64,000 nucleotides of DNA, taken from Emydura subglobosa (Eukaryota > Chordata > Testudines > Chelidae). The notes under the pieces were generated by a model. That model was not told the DNA's origin. It worked only from the letters and a program-made list of their open reading frames with translations, and ran no database searches. The stretch is taken from contig ML679969.1 in NCBI GenBank assembly GCA_007922225.1, positions 14,443,999 to 14,507,998 on the forward strand, given 5' to 3'. This document shows, piece after piece, positions 39,395-50,985 of the stretch. The position numbers were made by a program, and so were the translations under genes. Position 1 is the first letter of the stretch; each line of letters opens with the position of its first letter.

Positions 39395-39706
39395 GCCCAA
39401 ATTCTGCTCTTCTTCCCGCTGGTGTAAATTTTGAGTATTCTTATCTACTTAGATATTTTGATGGTGATCATCACCGCAGTATCTGAGCATAGTACTTTAC
39501 ACTACTGAAGTCAAATAAAATAAAGCCAATGGACTGAAGAAAACCTAATTAATCAGAGTTTACACCAGTATAAATGACTGCAAAATCTGGCCTGGCCCAC
39601 TGCCTACAATGCAATTTCTTCTGATTTACACTTCTGATTTGATCCACTGACTTAACTGGAGTTACAGTAGATTAACCCCGGCGTAACTGAGAGAAGAATC
39701 TAGCCC
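39395..39706. repeat. Pair of palindromic repeat units (GCCCAAATTCTGCTCT type)
   Basis: GCCCAAATTCTGCTCTTC, GGTGTAAATT (39395-39430), then GTTTACACCAGTATAAATGA (39558-39577) and a unit with CCACTGACTTAACTGGAGTT ending GAAGAATCTAGCCC. It looks like one palindromic repeat split or two adjacent ones. Confidence 0.55.
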
Positions 39707-41119
39707 AGAATGTGTGTTCCAGACCCAGTCTCTTTAATCCCAAGAGAGCATGTTAGTGACCCTGCAGGAGTGAGCTGTATTCTGTTACTATGGTTGTTAC
39801 CATGGATGCCAGTGTAATCAACTAAGGACATTACACAGGTGAGAAAGCCAAGCTACAAAATTTAACAGAACATTTAAAAAAAAGATAGAGAAGTGTTCTC
39901 TGGAGAATTATCAGAACATGCAAGCTGACAGAGGACAGGCTAGTGCTGCCTAGGTTTCAATTTTATTTTGCAAAGGAGAGTTCCACCAGCAGTTGCATCA
40001 CCTAGGAACACAGTCATACCTTTTCCCAACTCTGAGATATTAATTGATTTTATTTGAGTATCCTTGGTCAGTCAAAGGTGGGAACTTCTGCTTCTCCTCC
40101 TCACAGGATAGGTGTATGTCTTTTCCTTATCACAAATAATTATATTTTCGGTTGGCAGAATTCTATTATTTTTATATAATTGTGATGAATAAGATAAATG
40201 TTTATTTTTAAGCTTTTTACATTTTTTATCTATTTACATTTTCACAGTTGTGGAAAGTATGGAGGGGGGAGTCAGACAATAGGAGATTAAACAATTATTT
40301 AATGACAGTAGACATTGAGATTCAAAAAGTTAAACCTTTATAAGCCTTAAAACACAAATTGTCATCTTCGCATGTTAAAATATATAAAGTAAATATCCTT
40401 AAATCAAACTCTAATAAGTTCTCAAGTAGCATTTTTCTTATTTTGCCGATCTGTAAATTTCAATTATAAATGGAAATGTTTTTGTTGGTTTGTGTGTGTA
40501 TGGCAAAATCAACATTTACTTTGACATTCACAGATAAAAATCAAATCCTTGCAAGCCTATTTATATTTTTGGGGGTTTTTTACAAACAAAAAATGAACTG
40601 AGATGGCATTATTTTAATTCAACGATTTGTTTGCAGAAATTATTTCAGATAAAGAGGTTGGGGCTCAGAGAAGCATTTTAACATACATTTGATAGGCGTG
40701 TTCTTTGTTATTATTTTGTTTGTTGTTTTCTTAAAGATCACAGAGCAGAGCAATACATTCAGAGTTTCAGTAAGAGTTCTAGAGGAGGAAGATTTTCTAT
40801 CTTCATAGATTTTTCTCTCCCTGGAAGGATTGAATATACAATGCCCTCATTCCTCATTCAAGGAGGGAGGAAAAGAAGGGTTTATATCTAAGAGGGCAGT
40901 ATAATGTTGCTAGTCCATTCTACTGCAGACTTTGTCCCTCAAGATAGCTGGGGAATGGGATTGGGTCTAAACCAAGAAAAAGGGCAAACCAGAAGGAAAG
41001 ACTGGGTGAAAATGCTACAAAATCAATGGGGCAGGCCTAAAATAATAATCACTGCCACAGAGAGGTGTGAACCACTTGGCCTTCTGTTCCTTAGCTGACA
41101 AATAGCCTCTACTTTGATG

Positions 41120-41345
41120 GAAGGGTTTAATACTTTCTTAATTCTTAGTGGTCAGAGCAGGACTTGTGGTTTCCGTTATCAGTCCTGATCTTGACATGCT
41201 GATATTGGCCCAATCACCAGACTTACCTGTGTGTTTATTTACCCATAAATAGAATGGGTATAATGAGTGTTTGAGAGTCTTAATTAATGTTTGTAAAATG
41301 CTTTGAGATCCTCAGATGAAAGATGCTATAGAAAGACAACATTGT
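41120..41345 (+). repeat. MIR-like SINE fragment
   Basis: TTTACCCATAAATAGAATGG, then GTAAAATGCTTTGAGATCCT and GATGCTATAGAAAG follow the core-to-3' order of MIR-type SINEs. Confidence 0.5.
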
Positions 41346-41884
41346 TAATAACTGTAGTCCCTAGGGAAAATATCTTTCTTAAATGAATATTCTGCCCTTA
41401 ATTTAGATGGAGCCAGAATAATAACCATTCCAATGTCATCTTTATTTGTACCTGGGCATAAATTAGAAGTTTGTTGCTCCTTAGAAGACTACAATCAATT
41501 AAGAACATGATGCGTGCACAGTATTCAGAGAATGGATAATTACTTAGGAGTTTCTCTGCCTTGTCTAGGGTGTTTTCCCCCTTTGCAATCTGAATGTATT
41601 CTCAGCATCTGAGAACAACATGTTTTGTGCCAAGTTCCAGCTGGAGATTCAATTCACTTTATTACCTTTGCCAGTTATAGGGTGATTAATTGCCTGCCTG
41701 CTGTTTCTGGCTGCAGTGGGGCTCCCATGGGAGACCCTCTCTGGGGGAAACTCTCTATGTAATTAGGAAGCCGTTCTTACATTTAGAGTTACAGCCAGTG
41801 TTTCTGTCACCTGTGATGTTGGCCCAGGAGAGACTATCCCTACCTCAGTGCTCTCGAAACCAAACTCTCCTTACGCCTGGTTTA

Positions 41885-42110
41885 CACACAGGTTAGCATG
41901 TGTCTCTTTATCAAAATAAAGAAACTGGTACAACCCCTCGTAGGAATGCCATTATATCGATATGAAGTTGCCTTATACTAGTGTGGGAATAGCTATACCA
42001 ATATAAAGCACCTTTATACTGATATGACAACATCCACACTAGGGCTCTTTATCCACACTAGCAGCTCTTTAATTATACCAGTATAGTTAGAGGTAAAACT
42101 TCCTAGTGTC
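41885..42110. repeat. Uncharacterised AT-rich repeat-like segment
   Basis: Self-similar motifs: ACTAGTGTGGGAATAGCTAT, then CACACTAGGGCTCTTTATCC, CACACTAGCAGCTCTTTAAT and TATACCAGTATAGTTAGAGG. It resembles a decayed MITE; its ends are unclear. Confidence 0.35.
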
Positions 42111-42169
42111 CAATTTAAATGTCTTAAGGGCAGGCCAAGGGCCTAAGTTCCATTGATTGAAGAGCCTAA

Positions 42170-42410
42170 GGGCCAGATTTGTAAAGGTATTTAGGCACTT
42201 AAAGATGCAGTTAGGCACCTACTGGGATTTTCATAAGCACCTAGGGCCACATTTTCAAAGAGATCCTAGGCATCTAAAGACCTTTAAAGATCCCGCCATA
42301 AGAGAATTGCCCCAAGTCATGCAGAAAGTCAGGGGCAGAGCTGCGAACAGAACCCACCTCTCCTAAATCCTAGTCCAACATCGTAACCACAAAACCATTC
42401 TTCCTTTCCA
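42170..42410 (-). repeat. Palindromic repeat followed by MIR-like SINE half
   Basis: 42170-42266 has GGGCCAGATTTGTAAAGGTA, CACCTACTGGGATTTTCATA and GGGCCACATTTTCAAAG (palindromic class). 42300-42410 has GAATTGCCCCAAGTCATGC, GGGCAGAGCTGCGAACAGAA and CCTAGTCCAACATCGTAACC, the tRNA-related half of a reverse-oriented CORE-SINE. Confidence 0.55.
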
Positions 42411-42440
42411 CTTAAGCACAACATCAGAAAGAGAATAAAA

Positions 42441-42751
42441 TAGAACCTCAGCATTACGAACACCAGAGTTACGAACTGACCAGTCAACTACACACCTCAT
42501 TTGGAAACGGAAGTACACAATCAGGCAGCTGCAGAGAAAAAAACAAACAAACAAATACAGTACAGTACTGTGTTAAACATAAACTACTACAAAAATAAAG
42601 GGAAAGCAGCATTTTTCTTGTGCATAGTAATGTTTCAAAGCTGTATTAAGTTAATGTTCAGTTGTAAACTTTTGAAAGAACAACTGTAATGTTTTGTTGA
42701 GTTACGAACAACCTCCATTCCTGAGGTGTTCGTAACTCTGAGGTTCTACTG
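42441..42751 (+). mobile_element. Tigger/mariner-like MITE
   Basis: The termini are inverted repeats: TAGAACCTCAGCATTACG with AACACC on the left, and GGTGTTCGTAACTCTGAGG with TTCTACTG on the right. The right end is followed by TA, as expected for a TA-target element. Length about 311 bases with no transposase frame. The first bases of the left terminus are eroded. Confidence 0.8.
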
Positions 42752-43068
42752 TAGTATTTAAAATACAATTATTTGAATAATAAAGAAAAAGGAGACATTT
42801 GCACTATATACGCTTATATAGACAGCTATTGGAAGTATATTGCTTTTAGCAACAATTTATGTGTGACATCTGATCATCAAATAATGATAAGGAACAGAGA
42901 TGAAACTAATAATTCTTATGCAAATAGGATAAGCAATCAGCACACTATTTAATAAGATGTGATATGCAACACCATGTGATTAGACACCAATTTTCTCATT
43001 CCTACTTTCACATTCCTTGTTCCCTACAGTCCACAAATGTCAGCAATACTATCTCATAATTAGAAGAG

Positions 43069-43090
43069 CCCCCTATATATATATATATTT
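43069..43090. repeat. (TA)n microsatellite
   Basis: CCCCC followed by about nine TA units and T-run. Confidence 0.8.
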
Positions 43091-43869
43091 TAAGAATGCA
43101 TGTTCCAACTTGCTTCCTGATTCTTAATTTCTGATCAGGAGCAGGCTCTTGACTAATTATTGGCAGTAATGAGAGAAGAGACATCAACTTGTGAAAATTT
43201 CCCTTGGCTTTTATAGTGAGACTGCAAATTAAAAATGTAATATGTTGGCAAACAAGAATTGGATAAAAAGGGAAATTCATAAGATTCTTAGAAAAATGCA
43301 AAAATAGTTAACTAGTGGATTTGGGTTTAAATAAAGTGAGGGAAGAAAGGCTAGACTATGTTAAAATCGGTACTAAAGGTGTAAGTCATGTTTAATTTCA
43401 GTTTAACAGGTAATCAAATTGAATCTTTGATTTAGCACTGTTTAACGTGTGCACTGTTCGTAACATACTGACCCATGTGGGGTCAACACCAGGGACGAAT
43501 CTGACCCACTGTCTTTCAAAGGAACACTGAAAATGAATAATTAATATGAATAATTCAAGTTGAAACTGTACCTGCTTTATTGGCCTGATCTTATGCCCAC
43601 TGACTTCAAATAGTGCAACATAGTGTCCTGTATATCTTTCTTTCTGGGCCACTCAAGATCTCAATTAGATTGGGGTAAGGGTCAGAGCTATAAAGTGAAA
43701 CTAATTTGAAACTCTATAACCAAAAATATAACTGACCAGCCTGCTTCCATCCTCCAAGCAGAGTGAAATATAAAAGTAAACAAATACTAATATAGAAAGA
43801 TACATAGTTTTTAATCCTCTGAAATGCTATCAGTAAAACTCATTAGGATTATTTAAAAATATGTGACCT

Positions 43870-44410
43870 TTAATGTGATTGTAGTGAGAGGGTGTGGCTT
43901 CCCTCTGAGATGGACAGGAAGGGCAGCCTACCCAGAACCAGAACTGCCTTGCCAATCCCGCTGGAAGTAGAGGGCGGGACAGGAAGTATAAAGGGAGAGT
44001 CCAACAGCTCAGTTGGGCCACTGCTGGAGCTGGACTCCTAGTGCTACAGCCTGAAGACCGAGGAGGAGCTGCCGGAGCAGCCTACGCCTGGGGTGCCAAG
44101 GAACTGCCAGAGCAGCCTGCCTCCTGGGATGCTGAGGAGCTGCCGGTGCTGCTGCTAGCCATCTACCCCAAGGAGGCCAAAGATAACCCCGAAAGCCCGG
44201 CACCTTATAATGAAATGGTAATAAGTAGCCCAGGGAAAGCAGCCGATAGTCTGTGTTGTGACCTGATACTCGGTCAGTGTGTTTCAGATGGGACCCTGCT
44301 GACCCAGTGCCGGAACCTGCCACTGTTAGAACCGTGGGTTGGGACACAGTAGAGTTGGGCTATCCCATGTCCCTCTACCCCCCTCCCCTGCTGATGGACA
44401 GGGAGGGGTG
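43870..44410 (+). mobile_element. Possible solo LTR / LTR-retroelement fragment
   Basis: Sharp GC-rich island in AT-rich DNA, starting GTAGTGAGAGGGTGTGGCTT. It has a TATAAA at 43987-43992, 10-30 bases before a C/G-rich block with repeated GAGGAGCTGCCG and CAGAGCAGCCTG. This arrangement fits an LTR promoter, but I found no TG...CA ends or target duplication with certainty. Confidence 0.35.
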
Positions 44411-44609
44411 GCCATGACCTCCTGCAGTGATACTGTCCTTTTAATGTTTATGGATATTGGAAATGAATTAAATCTAAATGACCATCCAAGCTCCACGCCC
44501 CCATAGTCACTACTTTCCATGTGTTATTGATCTTTTCACAAGGAGTCAGCAATTAAATTTGGGTGAATAAATGACCAAAGAGGTGCAATAGTATGTGTTA
44601 TTAAACAAT

Positions 44610-45643
44610 AACTAGCAGGCCACACACTTCATCCCAGAGAATAGTTATCAATGGTTCACAGTCATGCTGGAAGGACATAATGAGTGGGGTTCCGCAGGGA
44701 TCAGTTCTGGGTATGGTTCTGTTCCATATTTTCATCAATGATTTAGATAACAGCATAGAGAGTACACTTATTAAGTTTGTGGACGATACCAAGCTGGGAG
44801 GGGTTGCAAGTGCTTTGGAGGATAGGATTATAATTCAGAATGATCTGGACAAACTGGAGAATTGGCCTGAGGTAAACAGGATGAAATTCAATAAGGACAA
44901 ATGCAAAAGTACTCCACTTAGGAAAGAACAATCAGTTGCACACGTACAAAATGGGAAGTAACTGCCTAGGAAGGAGTACTGTGGAAAGGGATTTGGGCGT
45001 CATATTGGATCACAAGCTAAATATGAGTCAACGGTGTAATGCTGTTGCAAAAAAAGCGAACATGATTCTGGGATGTATTAGCAGGAGTGTTGCAATTAAG
45101 ATACGAGTAGTAATTCTTCTGCTCTACTCTGCGCTGATTAGGCCTCAACTGGAGTATTGTGTCCAGTTCTGGGCCCCACATTTAGGAAAGATGTGGACAA
45201 TTGGAGAAAGTCCAGAGAAGAGCTACAAAAATGATTAAAGGTCTAGGAAACATGACCTATGAGGCAAGACTGAAAGAACTGAGTTTGTTTAGCCTGGAGA
45301 CATGATAACAGCTTTCAAGTACATAAAAGGTTGTTACAAGGAGGAGGGACAAAAATTGTTTTTCTTGGCCTCTGAGGACAGGACAAGAAGCAATGGGCTT
45401 AAACTGCAGCAAGGGAGGTTTAGGTTGGACGTTAGGAAAAGCTTCCTAACTGTCAGGGTGGTTAATCACTGGAATAAATTGCTTAAAGAGGTTGTGGAAT
45501 CTCCATCATTGGGGATTTTTAAGAGCAGGTTAGACAAACACCTGTCAGGGATGGTCTAGATATTACTTAGTCGTGCCATGAGTGCAGGGGACTGGACTAG
45601 ATGACCTCTCAAGGTCCCTTCTAGTCCTATGATTCTATGATTA
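44610..45643 (+). mobile_element. CR1 LINE, 5'-truncated, with CR1 3' microsatellite tail
   Basis: A split reading frame gives [20 protein letters not shown] and DLDNSIESTLIKFVDDTKLG (FVDD at the reverse-transcriptase YxDD position). NCLGRSTVERDLGVILDHKL, LEYCVQFWAPHLGK and LRFRLDVRKSFLTVRVVNHW-type sequence follow. The 3' end is GACCTCTCAAGGTCCCTTCT plus the octamer repeat ATTCTATG, diagnostic for CR1. Several frameshifts make it inactive. Confidence 0.9.
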
Positions 45644-46137
45644 CTTTTGTGGCTGAGCTGTACATACCCAATGAGAGACAGCAGCATAGTAAACTGCTGC
45701 ATGAGATGCGGGAGCAGCTGTGGAGGTCCTCAGACAGAATGATTCTTCTGCCTGCAATATCACAGGGCACTCGGTGGGTCTGATTTTCCCCTCTCACAAG
45801 TGGAAATCAGGCTTTTCTCAACTTTAGCAATATCAATAAGGTTCTGCCCATTAATGCCTAGAATATTCCTGACATTTTGGACCTGATCGGATGCGTGAGC
45901 CACAGCCCACTTTTATACCAAAGCTTATGTGGTTGTGAAGGAGCCAGGAATCCCTGCCTTAGTCATCTCTCCCCTTTGTTCTCTCAGCCACCTCCTTTCT
46001 GGTCTGAGCTCGCTGCCTCTCCCCCATCTCAGCCTAGCTAAAGGGCTGCTGCTAAAATCACCTTCCTCCCGTGCTGCTGTGCTCACAGCACTCACAGATT
46101 TGCCAGCCCCAAGGATAAAAAGTCCTGAGTCAGACCC

Positions 46138-46440
46138 CAGAAATCAGAAGATTGGCCTAAAAATCATGAGCTTTTTAAAAAAAAAGATAATGTGATTTCT
46201 TTTTTTTAATATTTGGGCCCCCCCCCACCCTGTGTGTGTGTGTATGAGATAATTAGTGTTGCCAACTCCCCCAAATTTATTTAAGTGATTTTGGCCCCCG
46301 CTGCAGGAGCTCTCACTCCCACGCACACCTGACCGCCCAACCTCTAAATCAATCTTAGCCCCCTTCCTTCCTACGTCAATTCTGCCCCCACATCTGCCTG
46401 TTATATCCATCCCCCGACCCCCCACCCCCCATCAGTTCTG
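46138..46440. repeat. Low-complexity A/T-run, GT and C-rich region
   Basis: AAATCAGAAGATTGGCC and AAAAATCATGAGCTTTTTA (a dispersed-repeat-like motif) with A/T runs to 46210, C-run, GT repeat at 46230-46243 and a C-rich block to 46430. No gene. Confidence 0.5.
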
Positions 46441-48524
46441 TCCTCCACAGCTCCTGGGGTTCTTCATGTTCCTTCCCAGCCCGGAGAGGGGTTGCAGTGG
46501 GGTCCACTCTGCCCCTTCCCAGGCTGGGTGTTGCAAGGAGGGTGAGCAGGGAGCAGAGCCACCCTGAGCATCTGGGCTCTTTCTGTTACCTTCTTCTCCT
46601 TCCCCTCTTGGGAGGATGGTGTGGGGAAGGAGGAGAAAGCTGCCTGCTTCCTGATTGCCTCCTCTTCCCCAGGAGGCAGGGCAGTGGGGAAGGCAGCCAA
46701 TCAGAGAGAGTTCCCCCCAGGCAGGGCTGACATTAGCTAGATCCATCACTAGTGTGTGTGACCTTGGCCTCTAGAGGAGCCAGGCTGAGATAGCTTAAAT
46801 AGGCCAAAATTGCAAAGAATGGGGCAGCAGAGCCCTAAATCCTGGTGGTTTTTCTTCCATAAGATATACCAAGCCAGCACCAAACAGCATCGCTGGTTAT
46901 TGAGAAGATAAAAATACAGTTCCCTTAAAGTCATCCAGACCTTTGGCCTCCCCTCAGACAGCCAAGTCAAATATGATGGGGATTACTGAAAATCTTTATT
47001 CATCATATGTTAAAAAAAAAAAAGTTCTGCCAATCCCAAAAGACTGGACACATTACCAAATTGTCAATGAATATTTCAAATCTTACCCAAATACACGCTT
47101 TAAGCCATGCTTATACATGCTTATAAACTCAACTAATTTTTTTTAAGAAAAAGAGATAGTATTGGTTAAAGGATCATATACATACAGATGAGAACAAAAG
47201 TTTGTAAGTCAGTTTCAAAGTAAACATAACTGAGTTGTAAAGTTCTTAATTTGTCAAAGTCTCTGGAAATGACACAAACAGCTTAGTGGTTATCAGTCCT
47301 TGTTTAAAGCTTCCTTGTTAGAAATCCAGTGCAGAGAAGTGAAACAGGAGATGAAGACAAAATGGAGATGTTTTCAGGGCCTTAAATACTCTCTACCATG
47401 TGGGTGGATGCTCATTGTTTCAGTTTGTGGAACTTCACAGAAACAAGGAGCCTAGGGTCACATGAGCAAGTCACATGTACTTGCACGCTTTGTTGCGTCA
47501 TAGGAACCGCCATTATTTATTAACTGGCTGAAAAGTCCACAGGATAGCTCCGCGGATGGGGTCAAGCACCTTTTATGGCCCATTGTGGAAGCTAAGTATC
47601 CTTTGATGGGCCATCAACAGCATTGTTCATTCACAAAATAACTAGACTGGATACAAACAAGTGTTATCTCAGGAGCAAACACATCTGAAATCCAGATGAA
47701 AAGTCAAAGATGATACATGCATATAAACAGGATAATTATACTCAGCAAATCATCACTTTTCCATTGATACTTTACATGACATACTTTGTATAAGATTTGT
47801 TGCAATTATATAACAGTGGTAGCAACAATGATATGCATGGTAGTATTTTAATCATACCATGTCACATTTTAATCATACAGTGTTAGAGTGGCCCCTGTCC
47901 TGCCTGCACTGGTGTGACTCCACCAGCTCCCTGCACTGACCTCTCTTCACCTCCAGCATCCAGAGTGGACCTCTCCTCCCATTCTAGTCCCAGCCCTGCT
48001 TCCCCTGGCGTCTTCTCCAGCTCCCCCCTCACTCAACCAAGCATATCTCCTGGTCACCCCTTTGCACCTGTCACCTAGATGTTGCTTTCCACACCTCCTT
48101 CTTCCCATGTGTCATGTGACCTCCTGCACCTCCCTCCCAGAGTTCACTCTACCCAGCAGTGACCTCTGTGAGGCCCTTGCAGAGCCCCTGGTGTTCTCTA
48201 TGGTTCTGAACTGCTCCCACTGGGGCTGGATTGTGGAGTGCCAGCTCTTTGGGGCAGGGACTGTTTTCTTATATGCCAGCTACAGCTTCCCCACTGCAGT
48301 TCTGCACTGTTCATACAAACATCTCAGAGTCTGAAACTGAAAACATGTTATTACTTCCATAGGCCAAACTGTACATCCACTGAGAGAGAGCAGTGTATTA
48401 AGGTGCTGCTGGTGATATGTGTGGGCAGCATAGGGGATACCAAAGAGATTCCTCTGCTGGCAGCACCAAATGGTCACTCTGAGAATAATGCATCTCACGG
48501 TAGTGCCAAGGGTTGCCATCATAG

Positions 48525-48620
48525 AGCAGGGAGCCATTGTGCTAGGTCGTGCACCAACATCTATTAAAAAAAAACCCACCAGTCCTTGCCCAGAGGAGCT
48601 TACAATCTATGCAGAAAGCA
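48525..48620 (-). repeat. MIR/L3-like amniote repeat fragment
   Basis: GAGCCATTGTGCTAGGTCGT and CCTTGCCCAGAGGAGCTTAC, AATCTATG match the same parts of the element at 32317-32560. Confidence 0.6.
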
Positions 48621-49794
48621 GTGTGTGAACAAATTTCACATGAGGTTAAGAACATGTGCAAATATATTCCATCAAAAGGCATTACTCTCAGAACCTATTG
48701 CAGCTTAGTGGATGGAGCCTTTGAAAATGAAGCTTGCTTTTCACATGTGAAAATAAATGCAGGGATTGTATGTTCATCTCTGGCAAAATGAACATGTCAA
48801 CGCTAATGTGTTCAGACCTTTGTAAACATCCATCTATAATGAATAAATCAGAGCACCTAGTTCACGCAGGAATGTATATGTGGGAATAAAATCTATGAAT
48901 ATTCTAACAGCTGACAGAAGTCTGCCCCTTTAAGTATGCTTTGGGGATGTGTAGGTGCAGACTTTTGGTTCTTGTTAGACACTGAATGGGGATAAGCACA
49001 CAAGTTCAAAGGATGTTTTTAAAATAACAAAAACTCTTCAGCTTCCTTTTTCAAGTGTTTGAATAGCGTTAAACAAACAAACATTAGCAACACTGATTAA
49101 TCAGGAACAAGAGACAGTAAGAAATTATTCAACAAGTTCTTAATGCAAAGATAATTGATGCCTCAGTCAGAAGTTCTGTAAGGCTCACCAGCTTGACGTT
49201 GCTTATTGTTTTCAGTCAGAAGCTGAGTGGTCTTTACTGGCGACTGCTCTAGGCACAGCTTGGCAGGTCAGTTTTCCCCACCCACATTCAGATGTCACTG
49301 GAGTCCACGTGCCTATGATAAATTGTACTATTCAGCTTCTGAGCATGAGCCTATTGCCTCCTGATGATAGCCTTATTCACACAGTATTTGATTAAACATT
49401 AATAAAACACAAACTCTCCTTTCATTGTATATTTACCATGAGGGCAATGCATTCTGCTGCTCCACGGTGCTGAATGGCTGGGTATTTCTGGAGCCCTAGG
49501 CGAGCCAGCCTTGCTTAGCTGAAGTGACCGTCTTAATTCCCCGGCACAGTTGGCTGAGTGTTCCCCACCCCCTTGTAACTCCCTAGTGTTCCAGGAAGGA
49601 GAGCGCAAGCCCTTGCCACACTTTTCACATAGCTTTCAACAGCTCCAATGTCATTGCCTAGGCGACCGGGACGCTACTTGCTTGTAGTGCAGCAAATAAC
49701 CGTAGGTTCACAATACCAGGCCGCCCCTGTCTGCTGGAGACCTCCGGGGGAACTCAAAACATTCAGGGCTACAGGTAGGGGGCCTTTTGTGTGT

Positions 49795-49820
49795 GCATGT
49801 GTGTGTGTGTGTGTGTGATT
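49795..49820. repeat. (GT)n microsatellite
   Basis: About ten GT units, slightly interrupted (GTGTGTGCATGTGTGTGTGT). Confidence 0.85.
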
Positions 49821-50754
49821 TATTTAGCACAGACTCTCTCCGGATTTCTCAGTATTGCAGCTGGAGGATGATTTGTAGCTGGTTTGCTCCCTAGGATAGT
49901 TATATGACATTAAACATCTTGGATGGTTTGATCCAATGCGTGTTTGATCCAAAGTTCTAACACTTGTGGTGAAAAATAGCAACAAAGCCTCATATAAAAA
50001 TCCGGCGCTGTGAATAGTTAGATGCATGTGCCAGTCACCTGTGTAGAGACAGAGGGAAGTTATGTCATGCCTGAGTTACTGTAGTATCCATTTATACTCA
50101 AAGGTGGAATTTAGCTGCCAGAACTAAGGAAGGGGAGTTACTTTAATTTAGTCTGCTCTCCCATCACAAAGCTCCTGGAGATTCCTTCTCTATCTGCCTC
50201 TCTGTATCAGTCCTTCTTTCCATTTCATCTATCTAATCTCTTTTGTGATTCATCACCGTGATGGCTGGTTTCTGAACAACTGGGGCTACTTTAATTTGTT
50301 CTATTCTCCTATTACAAGAGGAATAATTTCTCCTCCGTAGTAGGCAGCCTGGGTTAGCCAGTGCTCAGTGCCTGAAGGAGGAGCATCATCTACTCCCTTA
50401 TGATACTGCACAGCTGACTTGTTTGACAATTGTTATAAACTGGACACAGCCAGGACCTGAAAGGTACATATCGTGCCTGTCTTAGGAGGTGGCCATGCAT
50501 GAGTAAAACCTGACAACCGCAAGCCAAGGAACAGCATTAGCTCAGGTTGAGGAGATGTCTAGAAAAAACACAGAAAAGGCCCTGCCGTTCATGGTAGTGG
50601 AGCACATTGAAAGGCAAATTGCTTTTGAGATCTTGGGCACTAACAGAGAATTTGAGACTCAAGTGTGCTTCGGAGGAGCTTAATATCTCTCGTCAATTCA
50701 TACAAGCTCCATGGTCTAGGTATGAATTGATTAGCATATGGTTAATTATAATAG

Positions 50755-50985
50755 TTATGAATTATCACCTGAGGACCTCAAAGCACTTTGCCAATGTTAA
50801 TGCATTCTCTCAGCCACCCCTGGTTCAGGTGAGCATTGATGTTCCCATTTACAGATGGGAAGAGGGAGGTACAAAGAGATTCATGTGACATGCAGGCCAC
50901 ACAGCAGGTCAGTGGGAGAGCTGGCACTAGAACCCCGGAGACCTGACCCCAATCCTCTGTTCTAACCACTAGACAGACAGCACTG
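50755..50985 (-). repeat. MIR-like SINE, reverse orientation
   Basis: CCTCAAAGCACTTTGCCAAT, TTCCCATTTACAGATGGGAA, GCCACACAGCAGGTCAGTGG, GAGCTGGCACTAGAACCC and TCCTCTGTTCTAACCACTAG run in the reverse order of a MIR: 3' part, core, tRNA-like part. Confidence 0.8.
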
